A stretch of 64,000 bases of DNA from Microbacterium sp. A20 (GCF_004794515.1 NZ_SSDF01000070.1:1-64000), one strand, 5' to 3'. Positions 50,006-59,136 are shown, numbered from the stretch's first letter. Made by a program: numbers and translations. The notes: generated by a model not told the origin, from the sequence alone.

Positions 50006-50179
50006 GGCTCCGAGCCTATCGGCGGAGCGGCTCCCGTCGACGAATGCCGGAACGTCGATATACGCACCCGGATTCACGCGGTCGACGGACGCGGTGACAC
50101 GTACTGTCGGTGCGGACCCACCGGCAACCACTCATCACGTCGGCCACGGGAAGCCTCCCGGGGGCCGATCGAGGTACCC

Positions 50180-51331
50180 ATGAACAAGTGCTCGACACCA
50201 TCCGCATCCGCCCACCTGCCGACATCTTCGGTGATGGTCGTGTTCGGAACCCGCCCCGAGATCGTCAAGCTCGCCCCGCTGGTCCGCAGCCTCGGCGACG
50301 CTGCCTACGTCGTCCATACCGGTCAGCACTACGACCGCGACATGTCGGCCGTGTTCCTGAAGTCCTGCGGGATCACGCGGGTGCACCGCCAGCTTCGGAT
50401 GGGCGGGCTCCCGCGGGCGGCGCAGATCGGCCGCGGGGCCGAGCAGATCGCCGAGACCATCGCCCAGGTCGAGCCGAGCTACGTCGTCGTGCAGGGAGAC
50501 ACGAACGCCACGATCGCCGCCGCCCTCGCGGCGAACGCCTCGGGTGTGCGGCTCGGCCACGTCGAAGCAGGGCTCCGCGCCAACGATCGCCGGATGCCCG
50601 AGGAGCACAACCGGATCATGGTCGACCACATCGCCGACGACCTGTTCGCGGCGACCCTGGCGAACCGCGCCAACCTGCTCGCGGAGGGCATCGACGAGGA
50701 GCGCATCCTCGTCACGGGGAACCCGGTGGTCGAAGCCGTCCGCACGCAGCGCGCCGCCGCCGGATCCGACGTCGACGAGCTGGAGCGTCTCGGTCTCGAG
50801 CCCGAGACGTACGTGCTCGCCACGCTGCATCGGCAGGAGAACGTCGATTCGCCGGACAACCTCCTCGCGACGCTGCATGCGTTCAACGAGATCGCCGCGT
50901 CGGGGTGGCCGGTCGTCTTCCCGGTGCACCCGCGGACGCGCGCGATGCTGACGGCCCTCGGCGCGGAACACCTGCTCGATGCGCTGATCGCCGAGGAGCC
51001 GTATACCTACGAGCGGTTCCTCGCTCTCGCCTCGCACGCCGCGGTGCTGGTCTCCGACTCCGGCGGCATCCAGGAGGAGGCCACGGTGCTCGGACGACCG
51101 GTGCTCGTCGTCCGCGACTCGACCGAGCGACCGGAGGCGCTGGGATCCTTCACCCGGCTGGTCACCCCGCAGACCCTCGCGGGAGAGACCTCCGCACTGC
51201 TCTCGACGGTCACCCGCACCCTCGCCGACCTCGATGCCCTCCCGTCGCCGTTCGGCGACGGCCACGCCACGGAGCGCATCGCCGAGCACATCCGCGCCGC
51301 GGTCGCCGGCGCGCGCGACGAGAGCGCATGA
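50180..51331 (+). CDS. wecB: UDP-GlcNAc 2-epimerase, non-hydrolysing
   Basis: Enzyme of 383 aa interconverting UDP-GlcNAc and UDP-ManNAc. Family motifs are complete: FGTRPEIVKLAPL, HTGQHYDRDM, VVQGDTNAT, LGHVEAGLRAND, MPEEHNR and SDSGGIQEEA. ATG 50180 follows a GAGG motif, and the N-terminal 17 residues before the fold are Ser/Pro-rich. It is the first gene of a glycan operon with a membrane GT2 enzyme and a small membrane protein. The product probably feeds ManNAc-containing cell-surface polymer synthesis. Confidence 0.93.
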   Translation: MNKCSTPSASAHLPTSSVMVVFGTRPEIVKLAPLVRSLGDAAYVVHTGQHYDRDMSAVFLKSCGITRVHRQLRMGGLPRAAQIGRGAEQIAETIAQVEPSYVVVQGDTNATIAAALAANASGVRLGHVEAGLRANDRRMPEEHNRIMVDHIADDLFAATLANRANLLAEGIDEERILVTGNPVVEAVRTQRAAAGSDVDELERLGLEPETYVLATLHRQENVDSPDNLLATLHAFNEIAASGWPVVFPVHPRTRAMLTALGAEHLLDALIAEEPYTYERFLALASHAAVLVSDSGGIQEEATVLGRPVLVVRDSTERPEALGSFTRLVTPQTLAGETSALLSTVTRTLADLDALPSPFGDGHATERIAEHIRAAVAGARDESA

Positions 51332-51367
51332 TGCATCCTCGGCTGTCCGCTGCTGTTCGAGGTCGCG

Positions 51368-52714
51368 ATGCTCGTCGCCGCTAGCGCCATATCGTTCATC
51401 GTCACGCTGACGTTCCTCGTCTACGTGTTCATGATCATCGTTCCCTTCCTGCGCCGCACGCCGGACCCCGATGGTCGCGTGGATGCCTTCGCGTGGCACA
51501 TCTTCGTGCCCTGCCGAGATGAGGAGGTCGTCATCTCGCGAACCATCCGGATGCTCCGCTCCACGGTGCCGGAGGCGCACGTCTGGGTGATCGACGACGA
51601 CAGCGACGATCGCACCGCGTCGATCGTCGGAGCCGCCGCAGAGGCGGACTCCTTCGTGCACCTCGTCCAGCGCCGGCGCCCCGACGCGAGGACCGGCAAA
51701 GGGGATGCGCTCAACGCGGCGTACTTCGCGCTGAACGCGTTCCTCCCCGCCGACACCGACCGCTCGCGCGTCGTCGTGTGCGTCGTGGATGCCGATGGCG
51801 AAGTGGCCGAGAACATCCTCCGCAAGGCCGCCTCGCCCCACGCGTTCGGGGACCCCGAGGTGGGGGCGGCGCAGGTCACCGTCTACATGAAGAACCGAGA
51901 CGATCGGCGCCCCGTCCCGGATGCCGGGTGGGCCCGCAACACCTTCGGACGATTCCTCATCCGGATGCAGGACCTCGAGTTCCGCGGACCGATCGCCGCG
52001 ATCCAATCCCTCCGTGGCTGGACCGAGACCGTCGGGCTCGGCGGCAACGGCCAGTTCACGCGCCTCTCGGTTCTGGACGACATCGCCGCGAGATCGGACA
52101 GGCCGTGGCACGGTTCTCTTCTGGAGGACTACGAGCTGGGGATCCACGTGCTGCTCGCGGGGCACAAGAACCGTCACCTTCACGACACGTACGTCGCTCA
52201 GGAGGCGCTGCACGACTTCCGGCGGTTCACGGTCCAGCGCACGCGCTGGGCGCAGGGGAACATGCAGTGCATCCGCTACATCCCCGAGATCGTCCGATCT
52301 CCGATGCTCACGAACGCCGGTATTCTCGAGATCTGCTACTACCTGCTTCTCCCGGTCTTCCAGGTGGTGGCCAGCCTCGCTGCGGTGACCCTGGTCGTCG
52401 GGGCGATCGTGGGAGTGGTCTCCGGGGCCTTCGCGCTCCCCTGGGGCATCCTGCCCGTCCTCGGCATCCTCTTCCTCCTGTTCGGCATCGGGCCCTTCTT
52501 CATCTGGGGGCCGCTCTACCGCCGGTACAGCGAGCCCGACGCCGGATTCTGGACGGGGGTCCTCTGGGGATTCGGGATGTGGGTGTACGACTACTACGTC
52601 TATCTGACGGGTGCCCGCGCTCTCTACCGGATCGTCCGCGGCCGGAACGGGTGGGCGAAGACCCGCCGCAACGCGGAGATCGATGTGGCCGGTCCGATCG
52701 CGAAGGACGCCTGA
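51368..52714 (+). CDS. processive-type membrane glycosyltransferase, GT2
   Basis: Membrane glycosyltransferase of 448 aa. One N-terminal helix, then a GT-A domain with WVIDDDSDDRT (UDP binding), VVDADGEV (DxD), a LLEDYELG acceptor-site block and the QRTRW motif of cellulose synthase-like processive enzymes. Three to four C-terminal helices follow. This layout suggests synthesis and export of a polysaccharide through one polypeptide. It starts 36 nt after wecB and overlaps the next gene by one base. Confidence 0.9.
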   Translation: MLVAASAISFIVTLTFLVYVFMIIVPFLRRTPDPDGRVDAFAWHIFVPCRDEEVVISRTIRMLRSTVPEAHVWVIDDDSDDRTASIVGAAAEADSFVHLVQRRRPDARTGKGDALNAAYFALNAFLPADTDRSRVVVCVVDADGEVAENILRKAASPHAFGDPEVGAAQVTVYMKNRDDRRPVPDAGWARNTFGRFLIRMQDLEFRGPIAAIQSLRGWTETVGLGGNGQFTRLSVLDDIAARSDRPWHGSLLEDYELGIHVLLAGHKNRHLHDTYVAQEALHDFRRFTVQRTRWAQGNMQCIRYIPEIVRSPMLTNAGILEICYYLLLPVFQVVASLAAVTLVVGAIVGVVSGAFALPWGILPVLGILFLLFGIGPFFIWGPLYRRYSEPDAGFWTGVLWGFGMWVYDYYVYLTGARALYRIVRGRNGWAKTRRNAEIDVAGPIAKDA

Positions 52715-53277
52715 TGCCACGCACCGCTTCCCCGTCTCCCACCGTTCGCGTCAGGACTCCTCGCCGCTCCTCGTTCGCGATGAAGCTGCGGCTGATCGCG
52801 GGAGCGGGGTTGATCGCCGCCGCTGTCGTGCTCGTCTTCCTCGAGGCGCAGGTCGTCTTTCTCGAAACGGAAGTCGCCCGCTTCTGGCTGCCCGTGATCG
52901 GCGCGGGCGCGCTCGACGCCGCGATCGAATCCCCGGTGGCTTTCCTCGCGGCGCCGCTGTGGGTGCTCGGGGGTGTGATCCTGGCAGCGACGCGCGTGAG
53001 TGGGCGCCGAGTGTGCATGTCGGTGGTGCTCTCCACGCTGCTGATCCTGGTGACGAATCAGCTGCGGCTCGGCGTCGTCGCGTGGGGAGCGGAGGCGGCG
53101 GGATCCGCTGAGGGCTACGAGGTCGCGCTGCGGCTGGGCGGGTCCGTGCTGAGCATCCTCGGGTTCAGTGCCGCCTATCTGCTGTTCGTGATCGTGATCG
53201 CCGACCTGCCGCTGTTCGGCCGGAGGCGGACTCCGTCGGCCGGAACTCCTGCGGTACGGTGGGCGGGTGAGCCCTGA
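52714..53277 (+). CDS. uncharacterised membrane protein of the glycan operon
   Basis: Membrane protein of 187 aa with a basic 25-residue N-terminal tail and four hydrophobic segments (GAGLIAAAVVLVFLEAQVVF, ESPVAFLAAPLWVLGGVIL, SVVLSTLLILVTNQLRLG, ILGFSAAYLLFVIVIADL). The family is not recognised. The ATG overlaps the stop of the GT2 gene (TGATG), so it is probably translated with it and may assist the glycosyltransferase. Confidence 0.75.
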   Translation: MPRTASPSPTVRVRTPRRSSFAMKLRLIAGAGLIAAAVVLVFLEAQVVFLETEVARFWLPVIGAGALDAAIESPVAFLAAPLWVLGGVILAATRVSGRRVCMSVVLSTLLILVTNQLRLGVVAWGAEAAGSAEGYEVALRLGGSVLSILGFSAAYLLFVIVIADLPLFGRRRTPSAGTPAVRWAGEP

Positions 53278-53402
53278 GTCGGATAGACGCTAGATCGCGG
53301 GTGTGAGCGCACGTCGTGCGCTCCCCGCATCCTCGTCGACCTCACTCACCCGCCGCACGGCGCGCCTCGGAGCGCGCGCGGCTCTGCGCGTCTGGATGCT
53401 CC

Positions 53403-54533
53403 ATGCCTCTGCTCATCCCTGTCCTCGCTCTGGCGATCTTCGCCCAGGGCACCAGCGAGTTCATGCTCGCCGGTCTTCTGCTCCCCCTCGCCGCCGACCT
53501 CGGTGTCGATCCGTCGACCGCAGCCCTGCTTACCTCCGCCTTCGCGGTGGGCATGGTCATGGGTGCGCCGCTGATGGCCGTGTTCGCCAGCCGCTGGCGT
53601 CCGCGGCAGACCCTCGTGCTGCTCCTCGTGATCTTCATCGCCGCGCACGTGATCGGTGCGGTGGCCTCGTCGTTCCCGCTGCTGCTCCTCACCCGAGTGC
53701 TCGCCGCCCTGGCGAACGCCGGTTTCCTGGCGATCGCTCTGGCCACCGTGCGGGGAATCGTCGCACCGGCCCAGACGACCAGGGCTGTCGCCGTGCTGCT
53801 CGCGGGCACCACGCTCGCCACGATCGTCGGCGTGCCGGCCGGTGCGATGCTCGCGAACGCCTTCGGGTGGCGCTCGACGTTCTGGGCCGTGGTGCTGCTC
53901 TGCCTCCCTGCCGTCGTCGCGCTGCTCCTCGACCGCACGCTCGGCACCGTCCCGCGCTCGCCGCAGATCGACGTGCGCACCGAGGTCGCCGAGCTTCGTC
54001 GCCGCCCGGTTCTCGTGGCCGTGGTGCTCGCCGTGCTCGTCAACGCCGCGACCTTCGGGGTGTTCACGTTCCTCGCCGTCATCGGAGCGGATGCCGGGGT
54101 CGGAGCCTCGTGGATCCCGCTGCTTCTTGCGGTGTTCGGGGTCGGTGCCTTCCTCGGGGTGGCGGCCACCGGGCGCTGGGCGGCGCGCCGACCGCGCACG
54201 TGGATCGTCGTCGGTGCCGCGGCCACGACCGTCGTCTGGGGAGTGTGCGGCCTCGCCGTCGCGTCGATTCCGGTCGTGTTCGTCGGTGCGCTGATCGGCG
54301 GGATGCTGTCGTTCGCGGTCGGCTCGGCGCTGATCGCACGCATCGTCGGTGAGGCCGAGGGAGCACCGGTGCTCGGCGGCGCCTACGCCACGGCGGCGCT
54401 GAACCTCGGCGCAGTCGGCGGTCCGGTGCTCGCCGGCATCGGGTACTCGGGCGTCGGTGCGCCGGGCGTGCTGTTCGTCGCGACGGGGATCACCGCCGTC
54501 GGGGTGATGCTCACGCCGTTGCTGCGACGATGA
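53403..54533 (+). CDS. MFS exporter (Cmx/CmlR-like)
   Basis: Efflux transporter of 376 aa with 12 membrane segments. It starts MPLLIPVLALAIFAQGTSEF, and GTSEFMLAGLLLPLA is the characteristic first-helix motif of the DHA1 drug exporter group that includes chloramphenicol exporters. It also has AGTTLATIVGVPAGAMLAN (motif C-like). ATG 53403 is chosen because the helix starts there; no good ribosome binding site is visible. No regulator gene is adjacent. The substrate is unknown. Confidence 0.87.
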   Translation: MPLLIPVLALAIFAQGTSEFMLAGLLLPLAADLGVDPSTAALLTSAFAVGMVMGAPLMAVFASRWRPRQTLVLLLVIFIAAHVIGAVASSFPLLLLTRVLAALANAGFLAIALATVRGIVAPAQTTRAVAVLLAGTTLATIVGVPAGAMLANAFGWRSTFWAVVLLCLPAVVALLLDRTLGTVPRSPQIDVRTEVAELRRRPVLVAVVLAVLVNAATFGVFTFLAVIGADAGVGASWIPLLLAVFGVGAFLGVAATGRWAARRPRTWIVVGAAATTVVWGVCGLAVASIPVVFVGALIGGMLSFAVGSALIARIVGEAEGAPVLGGAYATAALNLGAVGGPVLAGIGYSGVGAPGVLFVATGITAVGVMLTPLLRR

Positions 54534-54570
54534 TCGCCCCGTACCGCGATGGATGCGAAAGACTGGAGGC

Positions 54571-55101
54571 ATGACTTCGCCTGTGCTCGACTCGCTCCTC
54601 GCCCGCATCGTCGAGAGCGGGCTGCTCGAAGACCCGATCGCCGAGAACGGTCTCGTGTACGGACGGGCGAGCATCGATGCGGCCGGCACCGTGGTGAACG
54701 TGAACATCGATCCGGAGCTCGACGAGCACGGCGAAGATGTCGACCATGAGGCACTGATCGGGGCGGTCTCGCGCATCCTCTCGGTCGGGGAGTCCCGGTG
54801 GCGGGCCATCGTCGACGAGGTCGCCACCGACATCGATGACGCCGTCGACGACGAGCCCGTGATCGAGCAGATCGACCTGCGCGACGACCTCGAGGCCACG
54901 TCGGTCGTCGTCTTCGCGGATGCCGTGCTGCTCGCGTTCCTCGCCCCAAAGCAGTTCCCGGAGTCGCGGATCCTGGTGCAGCTCGACGAGGAGCTCGAGG
55001 TCGACGGTGTCGAGGTGCGCGAGCTCGACGGCACCGAGACCATCGACTTCGACACCCTCGACGAGCTGCTCGACGAGATCAGCCGCGCCGACGAGAGTTG
55101 A
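54571..55101 (+). CDS. uncharacterised acidic protein
   Basis: Soluble protein of 176 aa, very rich in Asp and Glu, with no membrane segment. Beta-rich stretches such as GTVVNVNIDPELDEHG and ESRILVQLDEELEVDGVEV suggest a compact alpha/beta domain. The family is not firmly recognised; the overall pattern recalls DUF2004-type proteins, but this is a weak impression. ATG 54571 follows GGAGG; an in-frame ATG at 54553 lacks a good site. It stands alone after the MFS gene. Confidence 0.7.
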   Translation: MTSPVLDSLLARIVESGLLEDPIAENGLVYGRASIDAAGTVVNVNIDPELDEHGEDVDHEALIGAVSRILSVGESRWRAIVDEVATDIDDAVDDEPVIEQIDLRDDLEATSVVVFADAVLLAFLAPKQFPESRILVQLDEELEVDGVEVRELDGTETIDFDTLDELLDEISRADES

Positions 55102-55103
55102 GT

Positions 55104-55204
55104 TGTCGCGAGTTCAGGCGGTCCCGCCGGATCAGGCGATTGAGCCGAGAATTTGCCTGATTCGGCGCGATCGCCTGACGTGCGCGGTCGCCTGAGTGGC
55201 GACA
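55104..55204. repeat. 101-bp imperfect inverted repeat with TCAGGCG words
   Basis: The outer arms TGTCGCGAGTTCAGGCG and CGCCTGAGTGGCGACA pair imperfectly. Further TCAGGCG/CGCCTGA pairs lie inside. It begins 2 bp after the acidic protein stop. Single copy in this window. Confidence 0.75.
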
Positions 55205-55232
55205 GGCCGCGGAGGGATGGGAAAGGGAACGG

Positions 55233-55637
55233 ATGAGCAGCAGCGCGGGCTCCGTCTCGCCCCCGGAATCTCGCCGGCCGGGACGGGGGAGCATCCTGCT
55301 GTCCGTGCTGGGCTCGGCGGTGGTCGGATGCGTGGTGGCCTGGTGGATCACGGTGGCGCAGCGGGTGCCCGTGCTGTCCGACGCGGACCTGGCGGACGTG
55401 CGGTTCGGGTTCCCGCTGCCCTGGATCACGCAGGACCATTCGTCGAACCCGTTCGCGGCGTATCCGGCCGACGTCGCCCTGCGGCTCACCGGTCGCACCG
55501 GCATCCCCTATCCGACCACCTACGACTGGCTGCCGTTCATCGGCGATGCGCTGATCTGGGGCGCCGCGGCCTGGGCGCTCGGGATGCTCGTTCTTCCGGC
55601 GGTGGTTCGCACGATGCGCGCGAGGTCAGAACCGTGA
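55233..55637 (+). CDS. small two-helix membrane protein
   Basis: Protein of 134 aa with a Ser/Pro-rich N-terminus, one hydrophobic segment near residues 22-44 (LLSVLGSAVVGCVVAWWITV), a 55-residue exposed loop containing WITQDHSSNPFAAYPADV, and a second segment near 105-125. The family is not recognised. The loop contains no Cys pair. Convergent with CorA. Confidence 0.7.
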   Translation: MSSSAGSVSPPESRRPGRGSILLSVLGSAVVGCVVAWWITVAQRVPVLSDADLADVRFGFPLPWITQDHSSNPFAAYPADVALRLTGRTGIPYPTTYDWLPFIGDALIWGAAAWALGMLVLPAVVRTMRARSEP

Positions 55638-55705
55638 GCTGTTCGACCGAGCTCGCATTCTGCGCGTACGAGACTCGAACCCGCATCTCGTGAGGCACAT
55701 CGCCG

Positions 55706-55772
55706 GGCGGAGAACTCCGCGTCGGGCGGAGGAATACGCCTGGATCCTCCGCCCGACGGCGAGTTCTCCGCC
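55706..55772. repeat. 67-bp inverted repeat, family D, copy 2
   Basis: GGCGGAGAACTCCGCGTCGG...GGCGAGTTCTCCGCC. Identical length to 37600-37666. It lies between convergent genes, 14 bp from the CorA stop. Confidence 0.9.
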
Positions 55773-55786
55773 CGACGCGGCGGCGC

Positions 55787-56791
55787 CTACAACCACTTCT
55801 TGTAGCGGAAGACCCCGTACAGCGCCACGGCGAACGCGGCCATCGCACCGATCGCCATCGGATAGCCGAAGGCCCAGTGCAGCTCGGGCATCACGTCGAA
55901 GTTCATGCCGTAGACCGTGCCGACCAGCGTCGGCGCGAAGATGATCGCCGCCCAGGAGGAGATCTTCTTGATCTCGTCGTTCTGTGCGAGCCCGGCCTCG
56001 GTCTGACGGCGGGCGACGAGTGCGGAGTGCACGGTCAGCGCGTTCTCGAGGATCGCCCGGAACGAGTCGACCCGCTCGTTGACGCGGATCGTGTGGTCGA
56101 GCACATCGCGCAGGGAGCGCTGCAGCTCCTCGTCGATGCGGTACTTCTCCGACCCGCGACGCAGCCACTCCAGCATCCCGTTCAGCGGGTGCACGGCCCG
56201 CTGGAAGTTGATGACCTCGCGGGAGAGCTCGTAGATGCGGCGGGAGAGCGCGCTGTCGTCATCGCCGTCGCCGAAGAGCTGGTCCTCGATCTCGTCGATG
56301 TCGTTCAGCAGGCCCGCGACGATCGGCTCGTACCCGTCGACGACCTCATCGAGGATCGCGTAGAGCACCGCCTCGGGGCCCATCGCGAGCAGTTCGGGGT
56401 TGGCCTCCATGCGCATCCGCACCGCGGCGAGGTTCGGCGACTCGGCGTGGCGGATCGTCACCACGAAGTCGGGGCCGACGAACAGGTGCAGCTCACCGAA
56501 CTCGATCGACTCCTCCTTGTCGCGGTAGCGCGCCGGACGCAGCACGGCGAAGAGCGTGTCGCCGTAGCGCTCCACCTTCGAGCGCTGGTGCCCGGAGAGC
56601 GCGTCCTCGACGGCGAGCGGGTGCAGGTCGAACTCACGGGCGACCGACGCGACCTCTTCGGGGCTGGGTCGATACAGGCCGATCCAGGCGATGCCGCCGG
56701 CGGCATCCAGCATCCGGTAGGTCTCGTCCAGGTTCTTGGGGGTCTCCACGCGACGTCCGTGGACGTACACGCCGTTGTCGATGAGCGCCAT
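55787..56791 (-). CDS. corA: CorA-type magnesium/cobalt transporter
   Basis: CorA channel of 334 aa. The N-terminal cytoplasmic alpha/beta domain contains FDLHPLAVEDALSGHQRSKV, a typical CorA block. The long stalk helix is followed by two C-terminal membrane segments with the selectivity signature YGMNF at the first helix end. The C-terminus is basic (YKKWL), as usual. ATG 56791 is preferred over a GTG nine codons upstream because family proteins begin near here. Monocistronic, with a 5' region of about 300 bp. Confidence 0.93.
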   Translation of the reverse strand: MALIDNGVYVHGRRVETPKNLDETYRMLDAAGGIAWIGLYRPSPEEVASVAREFDLHPLAVEDALSGHQRSKVERYGDTLFAVLRPARYRDKEESIEFGELHLFVGPDFVVTIRHAESPNLAAVRMRMEANPELLAMGPEAVLYAILDEVVDGYEPIVAGLLNDIDEIEDQLFGDGDDDSALSRRIYELSREVINFQRAVHPLNGMLEWLRRGSEKYRIDEELQRSLRDVLDHTIRVNERVDSFRAILENALTVHSALVARRQTEAGLAQNDEIKKISSWAAIIFAPTLVGTVYGMNFDVMPELHWAFGYPMAIGAMAAFAVALYGVFRYKKWL

Positions 56792-57093
56792 GATTCGGCT
56801 CCGTTCTCGCAGGTGCACGGCAGCGGAGAGCTCCGTGCGCGGATTCGTCAGGGGGCGGATGACGCCGCCGACGGCTGCGGGAAGGACGTGCGAGAGCGGA
56901 CCGGAAAGGTCAACGCATCAGTGCAGGGAGTCTCGACGCAGCGAGGGCGGCGTCGTAACTATCACCGGACATCGCCATCACCGCCTTTCGGGACTCTGCG
57001 GGCCGAGCGACCCAAGGGGTCAGCATACTCCTGCCGCCTGGGAGGAGGTGTACGGGCGATGGCCTGCGGCTCGGGCGCGGGCTGGTGGCACGG
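56792..57093. other. 302-bp intergenic region upstream of corA
   Basis: It holds the promoter region of corA and the 3' flank of the RCC1-type gene. On the minus strand a GGCGG...CCGCC pair near 56947-56985 could fold. I looked for an M-box-like magnesium riboswitch and could not recognise its conserved core. No gene seen. Confidence 0.4.
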
Positions 57094-59136
57094 TCATCCG
57101 AGAACCGTCAGATAGGTGTCGTACCAGGAGGCGGCGATCTTCGTCGCCGTATGAGCGAGGGGCACGCGGACGGGGGTGCTGAAGGTCCCTGCGGTGTTGC
57201 CGACTCCGGCGCCACCGGTGTCGTTCAGCCCCGCGAAGTAGACAGCGCCCGTGTTGAGGAGGAACAGGGTCGTGTCGTTGGCCATGGCGACGTCGGTGAC
57301 CACGCTGCCGGCGGGCATCGCCACCGCGGTCAACGTCGTGCCCGGCGTAGCGGAGCTGCCGATGCCCTGTGAGCTGCTGGTGTTCGCGCCGAGGGCGTAG
57401 ACCGAGCCGTCGGTCATGATGACGAGCATCCGATACTGCCGGACGATGACCTTCGCGGCGGTCTTGCCCGCAGGCAGCGCTTTCTCCACGAGGTAGAACG
57501 TGCCGCTGCCGCCGTACGCCGCCGTGCCCGCGGTGAACAGTCGGCCGTCTTCGGTGACCACGGCCGACGAATGCCAGCCGATCCCCCCGGAGACGACCCC
57601 CGTGATCGGCGTGCTCGGCGCGGTGAGCATGACCAGCCCCGTCGAGCCGGCCGCGGCGCTGACCGCGCTCCCCTGCGCGGAGTATCCGTAGCTGTCGGCG
57701 CCGGCGACCATGGCCTGCCCGTTCTCCAGCACCATGAGGACCGCTCCGTAGGGGTTGACCTCCGCGGAGAGGGCGCCGGACGGCATCGTGTAGTTGTCGC
57801 TCACGCGCTGCCAGTAACGGGTGTTCGTGTAGCCCGTGCCGAAGCCGCTGAGCTCGTTGTCGCCCGTGGCCCAGACTCCGCCCGACGCGTCGACGGCGGT
57901 GGAGGAGAGCTGGTCGGTGCCGGTGCCGATGTAGGTGATGCCGCCGAGCTGGGTGCCCGGTCCGGTGAGTGCCGCGACGACGGTCGACCGACTCGTGGTG
58001 GTGCCGTCGCCGATGATGCCGGAGGCGTTGTAGCCACGCCCCCACAGGTTTCCGTTCTGGTCGGAGTAGAGCAGTGTCGAATAGCTGGAGCCGATCGCCG
58101 TGGCCCCGGTGATGGAGAGGTTGTCCCACAGGGGCACGGCGCTGGTGCGCGCCACGCTCAGGTCATCCGAGCCGGTCTGCCCCTGCGCCGCGTAGCCCCA
58201 CGCCACGAGCGGCACCGAGGTGACCGGCTGGGCCGACAGGATCGTGAAGGCTCGCGGGGACTCCACCCGCACCGGGCCCTGCGCGGGTTCCGAGCGGTTG
58301 CCGACCACGCGGAACTCCACCGTCCCGGTGGCGCTCGTGGTGAAGGTGCCTTCGCTGAGATCTGCGAACGGGCCCGACTCGAACGCGAGGCCGTCGGGGA
58401 GCACGATCGTCACCGCGGTGTTCGGCACGAGGGCGTTGGTGGTGATGTCGCGGACGGTCACGGTGTAGATCGGCGTGCGTCGACGGTCCTGCAACGATGG
58501 GGGCAGCGACGACGTGGCCGAGGTGCCGACCGGGATGACGCGGGAGATCGGCGGCGTCGTGGCGATCAGGCCCGTCAGGGTGAGCGTGTGTCCGAGATCG
58601 CAGGTCGCCGAGCCTCGCCCTCCGTCGAGGGTGCCGACGGCCACGGTCCGCGACGCGGGCGCCGATCGCCACTCGGTGCCCGCCCGCGTCGACACCGCGA
58701 CCCCCACGCTCGCCCCCGCGAGCGGCCCCAGCGCCCCTTCGAGTTCTGTTGCGGTCACCGTGACCGTGTAGGTGTACAGCCCGGCGGCCGGCCCCGTCAC
58801 CTGGATGCGATCGGTGGGAGCCTCGAAGCTCGCCCCCGCGCCGACTGCGAATGTCGCCAGCATCCGTGCGGGATCGTCGAGCTCGGAGGTCCACACGATG
58901 GTGACGCCGCTCATCGCCCCGTTCGTCCCCTCGTTCTCCGTCGTGCAGGCCGTGATCGTGGGAATGTCGAGCGTGCCCGCCTCGACCGGTCCCTCGGCGT
59001 ATTGGGCGTCGAGCCACGCGGCCTCCGTCGTGCTGAGGAGGGCATCACCGCCGACGCCCGCGGGAGCGACGGAGACCGTCAGCGCGGCGAGACAGGCCGC
59101 GGTGAGCAGGACGAGGAGTCGACGGAGCGCCTTCAT
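57094..59136 (-). CDS. secreted RCC1-type beta-propeller protein
   Basis: Exported protein of 680 aa. The N-terminus MKALRRLLVLLTAACLAALT is a signal segment. The next residues, AAWLDAQYAEGPVEAGTLDIP, resemble the mature start of the two SipW-type substrates in this operon. Residues about 30-330 are Ig-like beta domains (VTVRDITTNALVPNTAVTIV). Residues about 335-680 are RCC1-like repeats (LWGRGYNASGIIGDG, VWATGDNELSGFG, VYALGANTSSSQGIG). The start overlaps the SipW gene stop (ATGA). Role likely structural or adhesive at the cell surface. Confidence 0.85.
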   Translation of the reverse strand: MKALRRLLVLLTAACLAALTVSVAPAGVGGDALLSTTEAAWLDAQYAEGPVEAGTLDIPTITACTTENEGTNGAMSGVTIVWTSELDDPARMLATFAVGAGASFEAPTDRIQVTGPAAGLYTYTVTVTATELEGALGPLAGASVGVAVSTRAGTEWRSAPASRTVAVGTLDGGRGSATCDLGHTLTLTGLIATTPPISRVIPVGTSATSSLPPSLQDRRRTPIYTVTVRDITTNALVPNTAVTIVLPDGLAFESGPFADLSEGTFTTSATGTVEFRVVGNRSEPAQGPVRVESPRAFTILSAQPVTSVPLVAWGYAAQGQTGSDDLSVARTSAVPLWDNLSITGATAIGSSYSTLLYSDQNGNLWGRGYNASGIIGDGTTTSRSTVVAALTGPGTQLGGITYIGTGTDQLSSTAVDASGGVWATGDNELSGFGTGYTNTRYWQRVSDNYTMPSGALSAEVNPYGAVLMVLENGQAMVAGADSYGYSAQGSAVSAAAGSTGLVMLTAPSTPITGVVSGGIGWHSSAVVTEDGRLFTAGTAAYGGSGTFYLVEKALPAGKTAAKVIVRQYRMLVIMTDGSVYALGANTSSSQGIGSSATPGTTLTAVAMPAGSVVTDVAMANDTTLFLLNTGAVYFAGLNDTGGAGVGNTAGTFSTPVRVPLAHTATKIAASWYDTYLTVLG

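Noticed and set aside
55668..55692. tRNA T-arm-like sequence on the minus strand (GGGTTCGAGTCTC)
   Set aside because: No matching acceptor stem, anticodon arm or D-arm upstream, and the T stem has two wobble pairs. Chance similarity is more likely than a tRNA or att remnant.
56792..57093. Magnesium (M-box) riboswitch upstream of corA
   Set aside because: The leader is long enough, but its conserved core could not be recognised. A covariance search would be needed.
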